A DNA stretch of 64,000 bases. Origin: Neodontobutis hainanensis. Lineage: Eukaryota > Chordata > Actinopteri > Gobiiformes > Odontobutidae. The stretch's first letter is position 1; each line of letters begins with the position of its first letter. The translations under genes and the position numbers were made by a program. Below are positions 22,989 to 36,040 of the stretch, piece by piece. The stretch spans positions 3,149,501 to 3,213,500 of the forward strand of contig JALDNG010000038.1 of assembly GCA_024349245.1 (NCBI GenBank), given 5' to 3'. The notes beneath the pieces are model-generated. The model did not search any database. It worked only from the letters and a program-made list of their open reading frames with translations, and was not told the origin of the DNA.

Positions 22989-25156
22989 AGTTTTTAAAGA
23001 AACAGGATTCTTCCAACACACACTACATTTCCAGCCGTCAAATAGAAACTCACTGTCTGAACCAAGTAACATGTAAAGTTTCGAACTGGGCCCGCCAATA
23101 AAGACAACATCTTTAAATATATCCATCCTCATCAGTAACAATCTGAATAATTACATACCAGAATTTAGCTAAACGTGTTTTAAAGTATTCTTCTTCTTTC
23201 ATAGCAGTCCTGTCATTTTAGAAATCACTTATGGATGTATTCCTGCAGGTGGTGATAGGAAACATCTTATTGGACTCAAGTAGGAAGAGTTATATCACTG
23301 TTTTTAGAAGAACCAGACTTCAAGTGTAAGTCCTGTCCTTTTAAAATCATATTACTGACTCAATCTTAAATGTCCTATTACACAACCTCTGTGTCTGGTT
23401 CTTATAATTAGACTTCACAGTTAGCCATTGGACAGAGTTTTAATTTAAGCTAAAATCAAATATTTGACTTTTGTTTAACCCGCATTGCAGTCCAGTGAAA
23501 CTCTCCTTTAAAACTTCAACTTCTGAGGCGACCTTCGGTGCACAAGGCAAAGTCTACAACCTACTGACAGTTTGTAGTTTGAATATTGTGACATTTTGAC
23601 ATTTTTGTGTGCGAAAGCGCAGAGACTTTCAAAACACATTTGTGGCTTTCCTAGCTGGAGGTGATTGTTTTATTCCCATGGTCTCTCCACTGGAAGGTCA
23701 GCTGTACGTTTGGCAGGAGGCACCGTGGTACTGCCGGCTCCTTTTATAGTAAATATTTCTGTCAGATTTCTGTGTTAATATTGTGGATTTAAAAACAAGT
23801 CCTTTTCTTGACAATGTGGTGTAATAAGTAAAGTTAGACATGCGTATTAATGCTTGAAAAAGGTCATCTTCATTTTTTTCCTCATAGTTTTTATAAACAG
23901 TAAAGAATTATATAGCTTTTTTTTTTTAATGCTTTTTGTAACATACTGGTGGTAATAAGAAGAAGCCTAGCATAGCAGCTTTTATGTACATTTTGTTTTT
24001 CAGCTAAATAAATTAAATATTATACAGACTTGTGTAATTAAACACCACTGTTTTCTCCTAAAACATCACTTTCGCCTTGACTCAAATAAATAAATAGCCA
24101 CCTTTTTTTTTGCTGATGTCAGATTGAAAAGTCACTTTGAGGCTGTGTTGTTGCAGCGCAGAGGAGAAAAAGGTGCCGGAGCCGTCCAGCGGGCTGCAGG
24201 CTGCCCTCAGGACGCCCACAAATATCCATGTAAATTGCAGTTTAAGAGAAATCAATACAGGTGACAAGTTGCCAATGCCACTATCTGGGGCAGTAATGAA
24301 GGTGTGCTGGCGGGAGGCTGAAGCCCACACTGATAACAGCAAACAGGCATAAGGTAGAGGCGGGTGTATATGTGTGCGCAGCAACGTCAATAGTTGTTTG
24401 AAGGATGCAAATGTCAACCTACAACTAGTCGTATATCTCTACGGGTTCACCTCTGTTGCTCACATCTAGATTATTATTTTATTTGCCTACTTTAAATAAT
24501 TAACTTTTTTTATTAAAAGTTGAATGCTAATAAACAAATATGAGTTCAATGTAAATCTTACAACAGTCAGCAGCTCTTCTACCTGCTCCAGGTCAATCTA
24601 ATGTAGGCACCAGCTGATGTTAAGGAGGAGTCATTGTGCAATAATAATACACACAAAGCTCTTTTGCTTCATGTTGATGCATAGTTAGAAAGTTGGGCAA
24701 CATTTTTTCAACAAAAAAAAAAACAAACAAACAACAAAACTGAGTTTCTGAGGACCCCTTGAATGCAACATAGATAATTATTTTTCCCAGTACCTTAAGC
24801 TGAAATCTGAATGTTTCCCACTGTCACTACTCACAGATCATGAGTCATAGCAGGAACCAGCAAGTGAGGATCATTATGGTCTTTGGTTAACATCAGACCA
24901 TATTCTGACACTCATTTGTCCTCAACATGATGAACCACATTATGGTACATTTTGTGCTTCTCAAAAGAAAACAGCTATTGGCTAAAAACAGCTATGATTT
25001 GAAGAAGACTTGTCGACCTGGTCATGACCCACAGCTCAGTCTTTCGTTTTGATGTCATCTGTATTTTTGTTTGATGTGAAATATTCATTGGGGCTGGGTC
25101 TATCCAGTGACATTCATTATGATAAAAAACAATGTGTTTGTGTGACTTGTGTGTGA
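22989..25156. other. AT-rich non-coding stretch
   Basis: No gene recognised. Overlapping frames on both strands at 24082-24417 lack exon signals. Confidence 0.35.
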
Positions 25157-25275
25157 TTTACATTTATTTATTTAGCTGACGCTTTTATCCACAGCGACTT
25201 ACATTGAGCTTCTAATTACCAGTGTTACAGCCACTGGAGGCAAGGTGGGTTAGGTGTCTTTCCCAAGGACACAGG
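25157..25275 (-). mobile_element. SINE fragment, tail and centre only (copy 3)
   Basis: Carries the same tail (TTTAGCTGACGCTTTTATCC on plus, with ACAGCGACTTACATT) and the central GGCAAGGTGGGTTAGGTGTC as copy 1. It stops at the CAAGGACACA motif. The tRNA-like head is missing, so the copy is 5'-truncated. Confidence 0.8.
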
Positions 25276-25998
25276 GTTTTTATACTGTTCTGCTGAACAT
25301 AAAGAGTAGCTTACCCAATACATGAGTAAAATGTGAACTCCCAGAACATAAAAGCTCTCACGTCATTGTCCTAGGATCTATGTACCCATCCCCCACCCCA
25401 ACCTAAGTTTTGTCAAGAATCACCAGCTCGGAGATACACAGTATACGTCTTTTGTGTGCATTAATGCTTCACTGTGTCTTACTTCTAGAAATGTAAAATA
25501 CCTGTTTTTTGAGCTGACGTTAAGCAAAACAAAGTAATAATCCATTTCAAAGAGTGAAATTTGTAAATTTTGGATATCTTTTACCGTAACATACTGCGTC
25601 TGGGCCTTCAAATAAACACCAGGTAATAAGATGTTTCTGTGTTTACTCAGTGGATCTATTTATCCCAACACTTAGCATTAGTTTGATGTCATATCTATGG
25701 ATTAAAGAGTTAGATTCAAAACGAGATTAAAGCAAACACTCGGCAACAACCCGTCTGTCTCCCATCAAACAATCAGACACCTGCAATCTAAGATAAGGAG
25801 GCCAATCAGCGCGCCGCACACACACTTTCTGCACGTTTGATTAAGACTTCTTTTTATAAACTTTGGGAATAAAGCTGCTCAGAAATAGTTGTTTCTCAGA
25901 GTGAATCTTTCCAACTTTGATCTATTTTTACAGCTTTTATTAATTATTACCCAGACAGATTTCAGGTAGGAATGTCTCCATGGTAATCTATATCTATT
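25276..25998. other. Non-coding stretch
   Basis: AT-rich; a small unique island near 25740-25840 (CATCAAACAATCAGACACC, CCAATCAGCGCG) might be regulatory. No gene seen. Confidence 0.3.
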
Positions 25999-26030
25999 TG
26001 TGTGTGTGTGTGTGTGTGCGTGTGTGTGTG
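25999..26030 (+). repeat. (TG)n microsatellite
   Basis: Alternating TG from 25999 to 26030, with one C replacing T at 26019. Confidence 0.95.
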
Positions 26031-27782
26031 TCTGAATGTAAATGGTAAATTAAATAAATGGAAAGGGGTTTTTGAGTTTCTGCTCACTTGATTGTTTTAT
26101 TGATAATATCTGGTGAATGTAACGCAGCCCAACTGTGCTTTTTCAATATTTTTTAGCATCTACTTGTCCAGGGACTTGAGTATAGTTTTAGAATTTGCAC
26201 TTTTGATGACTACTTTTTATGGGTACATACTTGAGGTTTATATTTTGTTCTATACTTTTATATCTTGTAAAACTGAAAAAAGAAAAAAGAAATACTTGAG
26301 TGTAAGAAGTGTTAGTCTATTATGTATAGTCTATTTTGTTTTGAATAATTCTCACTCATACAGGTCACCATAACAAATCCAGATGCTTTATTCCTTTTTA
26401 TAGTTTTTAAAAATCTAGAATACAATTTATCTCGTATTACCCAAAAATATTTGGAGATTGATTGAAAAAAAATGGCTCTAAAGTTATGTAACCTAAGCAT
26501 TATTCTTTGAAGTAATGGTTTGCTTAGTGGTTAGTTTGGTAAGTTTGCAGTTAGAAACACAATAATGGACCAAGAGGCTTTATATCCCCCATAAAAACTG
26601 ATAATTGGTCTGAACGGTATGATCTATAATAGACATTATCGCAGACAGAAACCATTTAATTTTAAAACAATTTAAAATATTTTTTTATCTTACGTTCACA
26701 GATTATCATTTTGATTATCCCTTTGAAACTATAACTCTACAAGAGGATTTTTTTTAAACTGAAAGAGATTACTATATTTGGGGGAAGAAAGAAGGGGAAA
26801 AAAACTGTATAGCTAATGATGCTAACATGCAGTTAAAATGCTGTGAAGTCTAAATTTTCAATGGAAAGGTCTAGACTAGACTAGATTATTTAGAAACATG
26901 ACAAGGGAAAATGATTTTCATAATAACATTGGATTTTTTATTAAAACACATCCAGCCTCAACTTTATTTGATTTCAAGACCATATTAGAGTTATTTTTTT
27001 TGTTTTACCAGCCGGATCTATTTTTATTACCTCTGTTCAAAGCTGACGTTTTCTCTTTACCTGATAATAACAAGAAAAATCTTTCCTGCCAGATTAACAT
27101 TTGGAGGTCTCCTGGGGTGAGTATTGACTTATAAAGCCTTTCCTTTTTTTCCCTCCAAAGGTGAGTTAGTTATGTTGGTGGTGGGAGGTTGGTGGAGGAT
27201 TAGGCGGCTGTGGTCTTATCAGGTGTTCAGGCTCCTCACGAGGCGGGCGGCTGGAAAACTCACATGTTCCTTCATCTTCTCTCCACAGCCGCTCGCTCTA
27301 ATCCACAGCTGTGGCACTTTGCAGCTGAGTGCCGGCGTGTAGCGTGTACCGCAGACACGCTGAGCAACTTATTAGCATAGAGTTAGTCCAAATAGGATGT
27401 AAAAGGAAAATGTGACAACGGAAATGCATTTTCTCATGACGCTAATGGGGAAAGGGACCTTGCTTGAAATGTTGTAGTTTACAATTGACCACATTGGAAC
27501 AATATATTTAAAAAAAGAAGGCTTTACTTCCTGTGTCTCTGTCTCCAGCTGCTCAGATCGGACATTGATGAACACACAACTTTGATAAAATGGGACATGT
27601 AAACGTCAATCACATTTTGTTTCTAAATTGAAATAAAATAAAAATAAATCATTCTAAGCTAACTCCGGCTTGTCCTTGCTAAAATGTAAATTGAAAAAGA
27701 GTTTTACCATAAAGTGTACACTGCACCTTTAAATCCCTCAATCCCGAGCTTATAATAATTTTTTTTAAAGCTGCCTTTGTTC
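26031..27782. other. AT-rich stretch with one GC-raised island
   Basis: Mostly AT-rich. The part at about 27160-27360 is unique and GC-raised (GGATTAGGCGG, CTTATCAGGTG, CACAGCCGCTCGCTC) and could be regulatory. No gene seen. Confidence 0.35.
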
Positions 27783-27940
27783 AATGGATTTTTTGAGTTT
27801 TCCTCTGACCCTGATGGAAGGTCCAAGGACAGGGAGTGTTGTACAGTCTGTTGGTCTATTTGCTGCATGTTGGCTTTGTAAAACCCTTTGAGGCAATTGC
27901 ATTTGGGATATATATAAATAAAATGTAATTAAATAAATAG
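27783..27940 (+). mobile_element. Retroposon 3'-tail repeat (copy 2 of 2)
   Basis: GAGTTTTCCTCTGACCCTGA, GGTCCAAGGACAGGGAGTGT, TGTACAGTCTG, AACCCTTTGAGGCAATTGC and GGATATATATAAATAAAATG occur in the order of the same fish retroposon tail as 6070-6268. No coding part remains. Confidence 0.65.
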
Positions 27941-28229
27941 GTTTAATTCCTATTTTCCAAACTGCAGCCACGATGAGCAGAATATGAGAGGAAGTTACTT
28001 TTATGACAAGAGCTTGTTCAGTCGTAAAACTAAGTAAAAATATTGATGGCACAAGTCAAGGATAAACGGGACAGACATTACAAGACAATGTATATATTTT
28101 AAATGGCTTACGTGCTGATTGCAAAGTCAAGTCAATGGAGGCCATTTGGAGCGACACCAAAGAATGCCATTTTAAAGTCCGTTCACCATTTTGAAATAAC
28201 TATGCCTTAAAGTGCCTTGAAAGCATTAC
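27941..28229. other. Spacer
   Basis: Short AT-rich stretch. Nothing recognised. Confidence 0.35.
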
Positions 28230-28690
28230 TGAGTTGAACAAAAGCTCACTAATTGCGGGTCACAAAGTCCTGGCTCACACCTCTTTTAAAAAACAGAATT
28301 CCCCTGCCATATTTAAACTTTGAAAGTGACATTGAAGATTTCATTTTACTGCGCAGACAGCCGGGAGGGGGTTGAATAACTGCTGACAAAGTGCCACCAA
28401 ATGTACCTTTTCATGAGCAACAATTTCTTGGCTGACTTTTTCTCTTGTAACCTCACCTGAGCCCTCTTAAGTGACACCCATTAATCACATTAGGTCTTCG
28501 GGAGAATAGTCAGTCTTGGCCGACCCCAACATTTGGCGAGTGAAGATAAAGACATTGCGGTGACAGCTTTGAAATGGCCCCTTCAGCTTTTGGGGCGAAT
28601 ATGAAAATTATTATTCATAAAAGCTGGTGGAAAAACAATTGAGCTTTAACTTGAGGCCAGTGGATGACATTGGGAGGATTTTGGGTTGGT
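28230..28690. promoter_or_regulatory. Strong candidate conserved non-coding element
   Basis: A 460-bp unique block, the most enhancer-like by eye in the window: GAGTTGAACAAAAGCTCAC (SOX-like), CTCACTAATTGCGGG, CACCCATTAATCACATTAGG, GAAAATTATTATTCATAAAA and AACAATTGAGC. There is no reading frame or repeat, and base composition stays even. Conservation is a prediction, not observed. Confidence 0.38.
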
Positions 28691-29831
28691 TCTGTAGGGT
28701 TTGAATTAACACAGCAGACATTTTTTAAAATATAAAATCATAAAGTGTTCTTGCTTTGATATCTCCCTATTATTAGCAGAGAAAAATCAACATCTGTAAT
28801 AAAGGCTAATAAAGTAAGTCATAAAATGTGCAGATCAATGCCGATTCTGTCCAATATTGAATTCCTTAATTCATAAAAGCATTGAATATAGCGTCTCTTT
28901 GTGAGTCTATTCCAATCAAAATGTCTCTCTGAATAAGGACTAACATCACGGCTCTTAATGTCACATAACATTATCAGCTCCATGGTTTCATACAATAGAG
29001 CTATTGTGTTGTGTGGTGAGCAGGGCTTATCAGAGAAAGACAGGAAAGGAGAAAGGGAAGGAGAAAATGAATGGAATAAAAGTAAATTTCATCTCTATTC
29101 ATTAAAGAAGAGATTTCTTAAAATAGTTATTCTTCACCACGTGGGATTTGAAAACTTTGTTGAGCAACGCAGCCGAAAACTGATTTCCAACAACTCTCAC
29201 ATATCAGACTGTAATATAAATGTAAACTGATTCAAACTTTCTGTAAGATGTAACAGTGTCAAAGTCTGTTCCAAAATGAAGCCTAGGGTCATATAAGGTA
29301 GTGTTATACTTGAGTAATGTTGAAGATTCAAAAAACAAAACCAACTACAACCACAACTGAGTTTGGGCTTGGTCTAAAGCTGGTCTGTAGTGTTTGAATT
29401 TTGTAACTATTCATACCTTGGCCAATTGTATTTGTATAATTTTACCACAAAATAATTGTTAAAAGGGAACCAAAAAGCTAAAAATGTCTGGTAGTTGGGC
29501 TCTTGTAACCTCCTCGATGTAGGCCTAGTGCCGAAATGCATTGAGTCTCTCAAATTTAAATATGGATGGCCTTGGGTTCTCTGAGCACTTCTTTGTATGA
29601 TTTCCTATTATTTATTTGTATTATTTAGTTCCTGGAATCACTCTTGAATGTTTTTTTTTTTGCTCCTCTAGTGTTTGAGGCGTATGGAGAGTCAAATCTG
29701 CGCAGACAGATGGAGGAAACTTGTGTAGGCTCCTGTAGGTAAAGATGTTGTGCCAGGTCTGATCATCCTGAAATCTGTGGCTTTGGGAAAAACAAGCTAC
29801 ATTTGGCTTTTGTTTAGAAACTACTTTTGGT
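28691..29831. other. AT-rich spacer
   Basis: Non-coding, AT-rich. Nothing recognised. Confidence 0.35.
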
Positions 29832-30300
29832 GTCCATCCATCCATCTTCTACCGTTTATTCGGGGTCGGGTCGCAGAGGCAGCAGATCTAAGCAGAGACA
29901 TCCAGACTTCTCTCTCCCCAGACACTTCCTCCAGCTTTTCCGGGGGGGCACTGAGGCGAGCCAGGGAGATATAGTTCCTCCAGCGTGTCCTAGGTCTTCC
30001 CCAGGGTCCTCCTCCCAGTGGGACATGCCCAGAACATCTTCCTAGGGAGGCGTCCAGGAGGCATCCACGAGGCACCACGAGGGACACAGTCAAATGCCTT
30101 CTCCAGATCCACAAAACACATGTAGACTTGTTGGGCAAACTCTCATGATCCTTTCAGCACCCTGGAGAGGGTATAGAGCTGGTCCAGTGTTCCACGATCG
30201 GGACGAAAACCACACTGTTCCTCCTGAATCCGAGGTTTGACTATCATCCGAATTCTCCTCAACAGTACCCTGGAGGCAGTACCTGTCAGGCAGGTACTGT
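29832..30300 (-). mobile_element. LINE retrotransposon fragment with a large internal deletion
   Basis: Read on the minus strand, the 5' part encodes reverse-transcriptase residues (CGFRPDRGTLDQLYTLSRVL, then in frame MCFVDLEKAFD, the region around the first catalytic Asp). It jumps almost at once to the family's C-terminal end (PPGRLPRKMFWACPTGRR, then GRPRTRWRNYIS, EKLEEVSGEREVW). The copy ends with a GATGGATGGAT tail at 29832. The part of the polymerase with the YADD-type motif is gone, and the reading frame shifts between the two blocks and is broken by a stop. This is a dead, 5'-truncated and internally deleted copy of a common fish non-LTR element (clade not assigned). Confidence 0.8.
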
Positions 30301-31559
30301 GCTAAAAAACTCCACTGACTTTTCTCTTGGTAGATTTTAAACCCCCCACAGATTTTAAAGTTATTTTCCTGTGCATCACAATTATGGGCTGTTCTGGATT
30401 TGACCTGAAAACAGAGAGGGGAGAAAAAATGAAATGCATCAGTGGAGCTTAGTTTTGATCAAACATTCTGTTCAAGCTGATGGCACCCTGGCTGTTCAGG
30501 TGACTGGAAACCTGGCGTTAATGTGTTAAACTAATCCACAAACACTGGTTCACTCCAAAGACCAACACCATTAAAAGGGCACTGCACATGTTTATTTTAC
30601 CAAAGTCATTCTCTGACTTCCGCTGCTGTTTACTCAGCATATGGCTATGTTTTGGTGTCATTACATAGCTAAAAAAAACCTCTTAATTGAGATGTGGCAT
30701 GTTACAGTTTGCCCAGACCATTGTCAAGAGATCATAGTGGCCTTGAAGCTCAGCTGTAGTCCATTTTGACGACAAAGATTAATTGCCTGTTTTCTGCACC
30801 GGCAGTAATCCTTGAAACTGCCTCCGTTTTGGTTCCACAGCTTTTTAGCTCTACTCGCAGAAGCCAAGGATATCTAGTCAGAGAGGTCTTTTACTACATT
30901 ACTAACATCCAAACCATTAGCACTTAAAACACACTCTTTTGAAGTTTTACTGACTCACATTGTTTGGTGCGTGTGAATGGACATACACAGATGGTTGTGT
31001 CCTCGCAAAAAAATGTCACAAAGAATTATGCTGCTAATACTAAAATCATTTTCTTAGTAGTCAAGAGCTTTTTGGCACAAACCTAAAACTCAAGGAAAGC
31101 AATAGTTCTGCTAAATATAAATGTATTTTTTAAATATACAATAATATGGAAAACACACAAGACCATATGTCCTGCAGGGTTAAATTACTTCAACATAACA
31201 TTTGCATTTGTCCGTTTTTGGAGAAATGGACAACTCTACAGTGGAAGGAGGAAGCTATAACTTCCTGCTTTTGTTCCAATGACTGTTTTCCTCCTTGTTT
31301 TTCTGAGTACATTTACAGGCAGGGGTATAATGTGTGAAATTGCTTTGTGCAAGTGCTTCTTTAAGACATATTTTGGTTATTTGTATAAAAAAAGTCCCAG
31401 TGTGTGCCATAGTTTGTTTCCAAAAACTACAAATCAAAACACATCAGACAGTTTTGTAATATCACATGAGATAAAGATCAGAAGGGACACATTTGTTGTC
31501 TCTATGATATTTGCAGGTCTTAAAAAACTACCTTCAAGCTGCAGTTTTAATTAATTTCT
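30301..31559. other. Non-coding stretch
   Basis: AT-rich sequence. Overlapping short frames at 31146-31554 have no exon signals. Nothing recognised. Confidence 0.35.
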
Positions 31560-31860
31560 CTGTCGTTGTTGAAATAGCGGATCTTGTGCAGAATGGCAGC
31601 ATATGGCACGCTCTTGTTTTGCAAATCCTCAAGAATCCAGACTGGGATTTATGAATGTAACAGATGAGGTTTTGATGATTATGAGGTTTCGATGGTCACT
31701 GGCTCTGGAAAAGATGTGCCTCTAACTCAGCCACACAGCATATGCCGCCCGTGGATCCAAAGAGGTCATCCAGATCTTCTGCCACTGCCAGCCATTTCAT
31801 TAAACCAACAGATGGCTACAGCGTTTTATAATTAAAATTTCCTTCTGCTTTATCATATTT
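31560..31860. promoter_or_regulatory. Possible conserved non-coding element
   Basis: Unique 300-bp block with CACACAGCATATGCCGCCC, GAGGTCATCCAGATCTTC, GCCAGCCATTTCATTAAACC and TTTTATAATTAAAATTTCC. No reading frame of note. Confidence 0.3.
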
Positions 31861-32679
31861 CAGAAATTATCACAATGACACATTCTTCTGTCTTTAACTC
31901 GCAACTTTTAAATGTGGTCAGTAATATTAATGAGTTTTTAATGTAGTTATGTTCACTTCAATAGACTTACCTAATTGTATTTCATTTTATTTAAATGTAG
32001 TCAACCTGCTTCTATAAAAAGTCAAATAATAAATATGTTATTTTATTTTATTGTGTACAGTATAATGTTTTTTTATCCACGTGTTTAATTTTTTTTGGAA
32101 AACTTTTATCTTGATAAAACGTAATACTTAAGCTCAAGAAAATAAAAATAAAATTGATTTGAGAACACTCCTTTTAGATGACTGTAATTTAGCATTTGTT
32201 TTCAGTCACTTTATTGAGTTGTGAGAGGAGACAAGGAAACAATGGACGCAAAAAGTAGTCTGTTCCGATAAAGTCTTTACAAAGGCCACAGGTGATGACT
32301 TTTTTTTTTCTTCCAAGTTGCACGCGTTAGGAACAAATGAAAATGTGCAGAAGTAATTCAGACTGTTGGAAAGGAAAATTAATGACGCACCCTTTTACAG
32401 AGAGAAGGGTTACAGATTTAGGTAAATTTGTCTGTAAAGTAAGAGCTAAGATAAAGAGTGCTGCAAATGTCTGTATATATTAAAAAATCTATAAAATATG
32501 TTACGTAAAAGATATGCTAATGTGCATTTCTTTAGATTTAGTTTGTATGTATGCATACGTGTATTTGTATTTGCCTGTTCGTATAGCTTTTTTTCTGCAT
32601 TTCCCTACAGATAGCTACTATTGATTGAGTCACTTTTATTTTGAAGTAACAGTAATGGAGTCCAGATTTTGTCAGGTTT
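31861..32679. other. AT-rich spacer
   Basis: Very AT-rich, with T-runs (for example 32299-32309). Nothing recognised. Confidence 0.35.
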
Positions 32680-33080
32680 TGAGTGACGCTGCTCTGTACG
32701 TGTCTCTGAAATCAGCCCAGTGATTTTGCTGCCTCCACGGTGTCTGTCACTGCTGCATTGGCACTGATTACAAGGCCCCATTGAGCAGCCGTGCATGCGT
32801 TTGTGTCCTCCAATGACGGCGCTGCATGAATAGGGTGTAATCAATCTTTTACCCAATCAGAGGCTGGCGTCCGGGTGACTGACAGAGAGGTCTCTGTGGG
32901 GCTCTGATGAGGCCGCAGCCTAAGGGCTCCCGGGGGACCGAGGCTCAGGACAAAGAGATGCTCTGAACAGTGGAGGCTCGCTGAAATAATTCAGCAACTG
33001 GTGTGAAGCGTTTATCTCCCTCCCTCTGTCCATCACTGCTTCAAGTCAACGAGGTCAATTCATTAAATTCATTTACATGC
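32680..33080. promoter_or_regulatory. Possible conserved non-coding element
   Basis: Unique, GC-raised 400-bp block with CCCCATTGAGCAGCCG, GCTGCATGAATAGGGTG, TAATCAATC, ACCCAATCAGAGG and TTCATTAAATTCATTT. An 83-codon minus-strand frame covers part but has no splice context. Confidence 0.3.
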
Positions 33081-34422
33081 ACAAATAATAGTAGACCGTG
33101 GGGGCGGCACTAATGATGGCTTCACACTTTTCTTACCATTACTGTTACCGTCTGTTGTAATGATGACACTTCGTCTGTGGCACCTATAGATGTGCTCTTG
33201 TTAATTTGTACAACGTAGCATATTTCTTATTTCAACATATGGACAAATACGTCTGAAAGTCTCCAGCAAATAATACTTTTTAATTAACGATAGGAGAAAA
33301 TAGTTGTATTTTAAAAGTGTGGGTTTCAATGATATACAGTATATAGGGCTTTACATATGAGTTGAGAATTGTTGTAATGTATTAGGTCAAGATGATAACT
33401 CTCAGATGTAATGAGAACTGGCTCTCAGCAGAGACACAGTAAAGAAGTTATGTTGTTATAAATCAGACCTGAACATAAAAATGCATTATATAGAAAATTA
33501 AAATACATAAAGTGGTGCGTTTTTATAAGGCTGTGTGTAGACATCTACAATATTATCTCTAATTTAACATCGCTGCATTGTGGCATAAAGCTGAAAGGTC
33601 ACAGTTCAGTTCAGTTTTTTCCCTCTGGAGCATGCAGCTGGACTAAGCCTTGTGAAGAGAACGCATTGACCCTTTGACCCTTTGATTAAAAGGAACAAAC
33701 ACATTGTTATGATTCCTGACTGTTTCTTAAAGGAGACATATTCATTAACAGATTTTAAAATGCCAGTGTCCTATTGTTCAGTCAGTTTTATCATTGTGTT
33801 TGGCTGTATTTTAACCTTCCTGAGGACTGTAAGTGACAACTCCTCTAAGTGAACAGTAGATGGTGGTAGTAAACATTTTACACATGGCTTTGACTGGACC
33901 AGAAACACGGACCTCACACAATGACCATTTTCAAAAGCTGTATTTTAGAAAAGGGATTAAATTATGTGGGATCTGAGAAATTATTAAGTTTTAAATCATC
34001 AAGCTTTTTCCATGTGGCAGTCTTTACAAAGATAAATGCCATTACTTGGGCTGAACCCTTACATTAAGCCCATAACATCTTCTGTGTAGTTCTTCATGAG
34101 CCATGGTTTATCACAGAGACCGGCCGTGTTTGAAGTTTCCAGCACTAAAACCAAACATTGACATGAGCATCGTAAAGTAGAGCCTGGTCACATCAGAAAT
34201 GCACAGGGAGAGTTTAATACGGCTGTCGAGAGAAAAAATGGAGAGTGGGCGGAGTTATGAGCGTAGACTCAAAGGGAGGTACTTCAGAGTGAAGTACAGA
34301 GGATAAAGCTCTGTCAATGGTAATTACAGCTGCTGGATCAATAGTGGGAACCGAAGCTATGTCAGAGATTTAAGAGCTTAAAGTACATATGTGTGGCTCT
34401 ATATGATGCCTGTCCTTTACAT
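33081..34422. other. Non-coding stretch
   Basis: AT-rich. GACCCTTTGACCCTTTG near 33669-33685 is a loose nuclear-receptor-like direct repeat. No gene recognised. Confidence 0.35.
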
Positions 34423-34475
34423 CAGGTGTGTTAGACTTAAGGCCCACAAATCAAGTCTGGCCTATGCCACGTTCT
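34423..34475 (+). mobile_element. hAT-type terminal relic
   Basis: CAGGTGTGTTAGACTTAAGG then CCCACAAATCAAGTCTGGCC resembles the hAT end 'CAGGGGTGTCAAACTCAAGGCCCGCGGGCCAAATCTGGCC' (pattern from memory, split here). No matching opposite end was found. Confidence 0.42.
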
Positions 34476-35199
34476 GTCAGTTTAATACAATACTTAACAG
34501 GTCCCAAAGTTTCTAGCTGCACAAATTTTGCAAACCCATTAGACCTGTGCAATCAGCTGTTGTCACTTTTGTACAGGACAATGAGAAATCAAAACCAGAT
34601 TTAATTTGTATAAAACATGTGTGGTTTAAGCACTATGGGTATGACCCTATGACCCCATGTAAAAACTGTGCATATACTGAACATGGGTACTATTGAGAAA
34701 TAGTATATAGATTGTAATAGATTTATTTTAAACATCAGTAAAGAAGCTGCTTTCCATTAAAACAAGAACTTTTCATGTTGCAACAAATTAGAGAATGGGA
34801 TTTTTTTTTTTTTAACCAGAAACAGTTTTTTCTCTTTCTTTGCCAGCTTTGGACAGAAAACACACCAGGAAGTGAGATAGACACATTTTAAAACAGATCA
34901 GTCCTATTAAACTGGATTTAAACCTAACCAGTAAGAAAGTTTTAAAGCTATAATCAATTTATATGCATTTTACTTTTTTTTTTGTTTTTTAATTGATGTT
35001 TTATTTTCCCATTTCTTTGACTTTTAGCAGTTTTAGTCAACCTTAAATTTGAATTTGAGTTATTTTTGTTAAAAATTCAAACCACGTCTCTCTGCTGCAG
35101 TCGTTTTGATAAGAAAATATTACAAAAACTACTCACAACTTCTCACAGCTTTTATTTTAAACCTCACAAGAGACAATATCAAATCAGTGTCTGGGATGC
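34476..35199. other. AT-rich spacer
   Basis: T- and A-runs (34801-34813, 34975-34991). Nothing recognised. Confidence 0.35.
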
Positions 35200-36040
35200 T
35201 TGTGTTTCATGTTATAATGCACTGTATTCATAACAAAGACAGGCCCATAAGCATCTCTGTGCATGTCTTTGAATCGACAGCGCTGGGGGATAATCAAACG
35301 ACTGGGGAATTCTCTCGTTTGCCTCTTTAGTTGGAATTGATTTCTTCAAAGGCGCCTGTTGTTTTTTAATTAAAACACTGAACTGGCTAATTGTAAAAAT
35401 TGATTTAGGTTGTGTTTTTCCCTGCGTAAAGCAATATACTCTTTAGCCCTTAGTGCTATCTATATTTATCGTGCTAAAGAAAACAGCTTGCACTTTCTGC
35501 CTGTCTTAACTCTTTCTAATTCCCGTCTCACAAACACTGCGTCATGACACAAACCGTTTAATGCCGTAATCCCAGCACTCTTCAAAATGTCTCCCCAAGT
35601 TTTCTCAGTAAGCTTTAACTGACAGCACAAGAGCCTTTAACTCACAGCAAAACCCTGTAAGCTCGTCTTCAAAGTAGCTTCAAAGTCCGTATCAACAACA
35701 GGATTATACAGTATTCCGGACGAATCTCAGCTCCAAACACAACGTCATTCCTGCTACATTTGCATCTTACCTTTTATAGCACAGACCACGATTGAGCTAT
35801 AATTGAGTGTAATGTAGATATTGCATGATAAATTTGAATGTACTTTCCGTGCCATTAAGATTTACGACATGCTTGAGAGAAAATTTACTTTTTTTAAAAG
35901 CCACACGACAAACCTTACATCCGTCTTCCTGGAGAGCTAAAGTTACCTTCACAGAGCCTATATTTCAGCGCACATTCTGCCACTGGATTAATCACTAGGC
36001 TTTAAATTATTCATCCCTTCTACCAATCTCAAAGACCTGT
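35200..36040. promoter_or_regulatory. Two possible conserved non-coding islands
   Basis: 35200-35400 (GAATCGACAGCGCTGGGGG, GATAATCAAACG, TTTTTTAATTAAAACAC) and 35530-36040 (CCGTTTAATGCCGTAATCCC, TTGAGCTATAATTGAGTG, CATTAAGATTTACGAC, GATTAATCACTAGG) are unique, with even composition and homeodomain-like words. No exon signals. Confidence 0.27.

Noticed and set aside
30153..30170. REST/RE1-like word TTCAGCACCCTGGAGAGG
   Set aside because: It lies in the coding part of the LINE fragment and mismatches the right half of the RE1 consensus, so it is most simply a LINE sequence.
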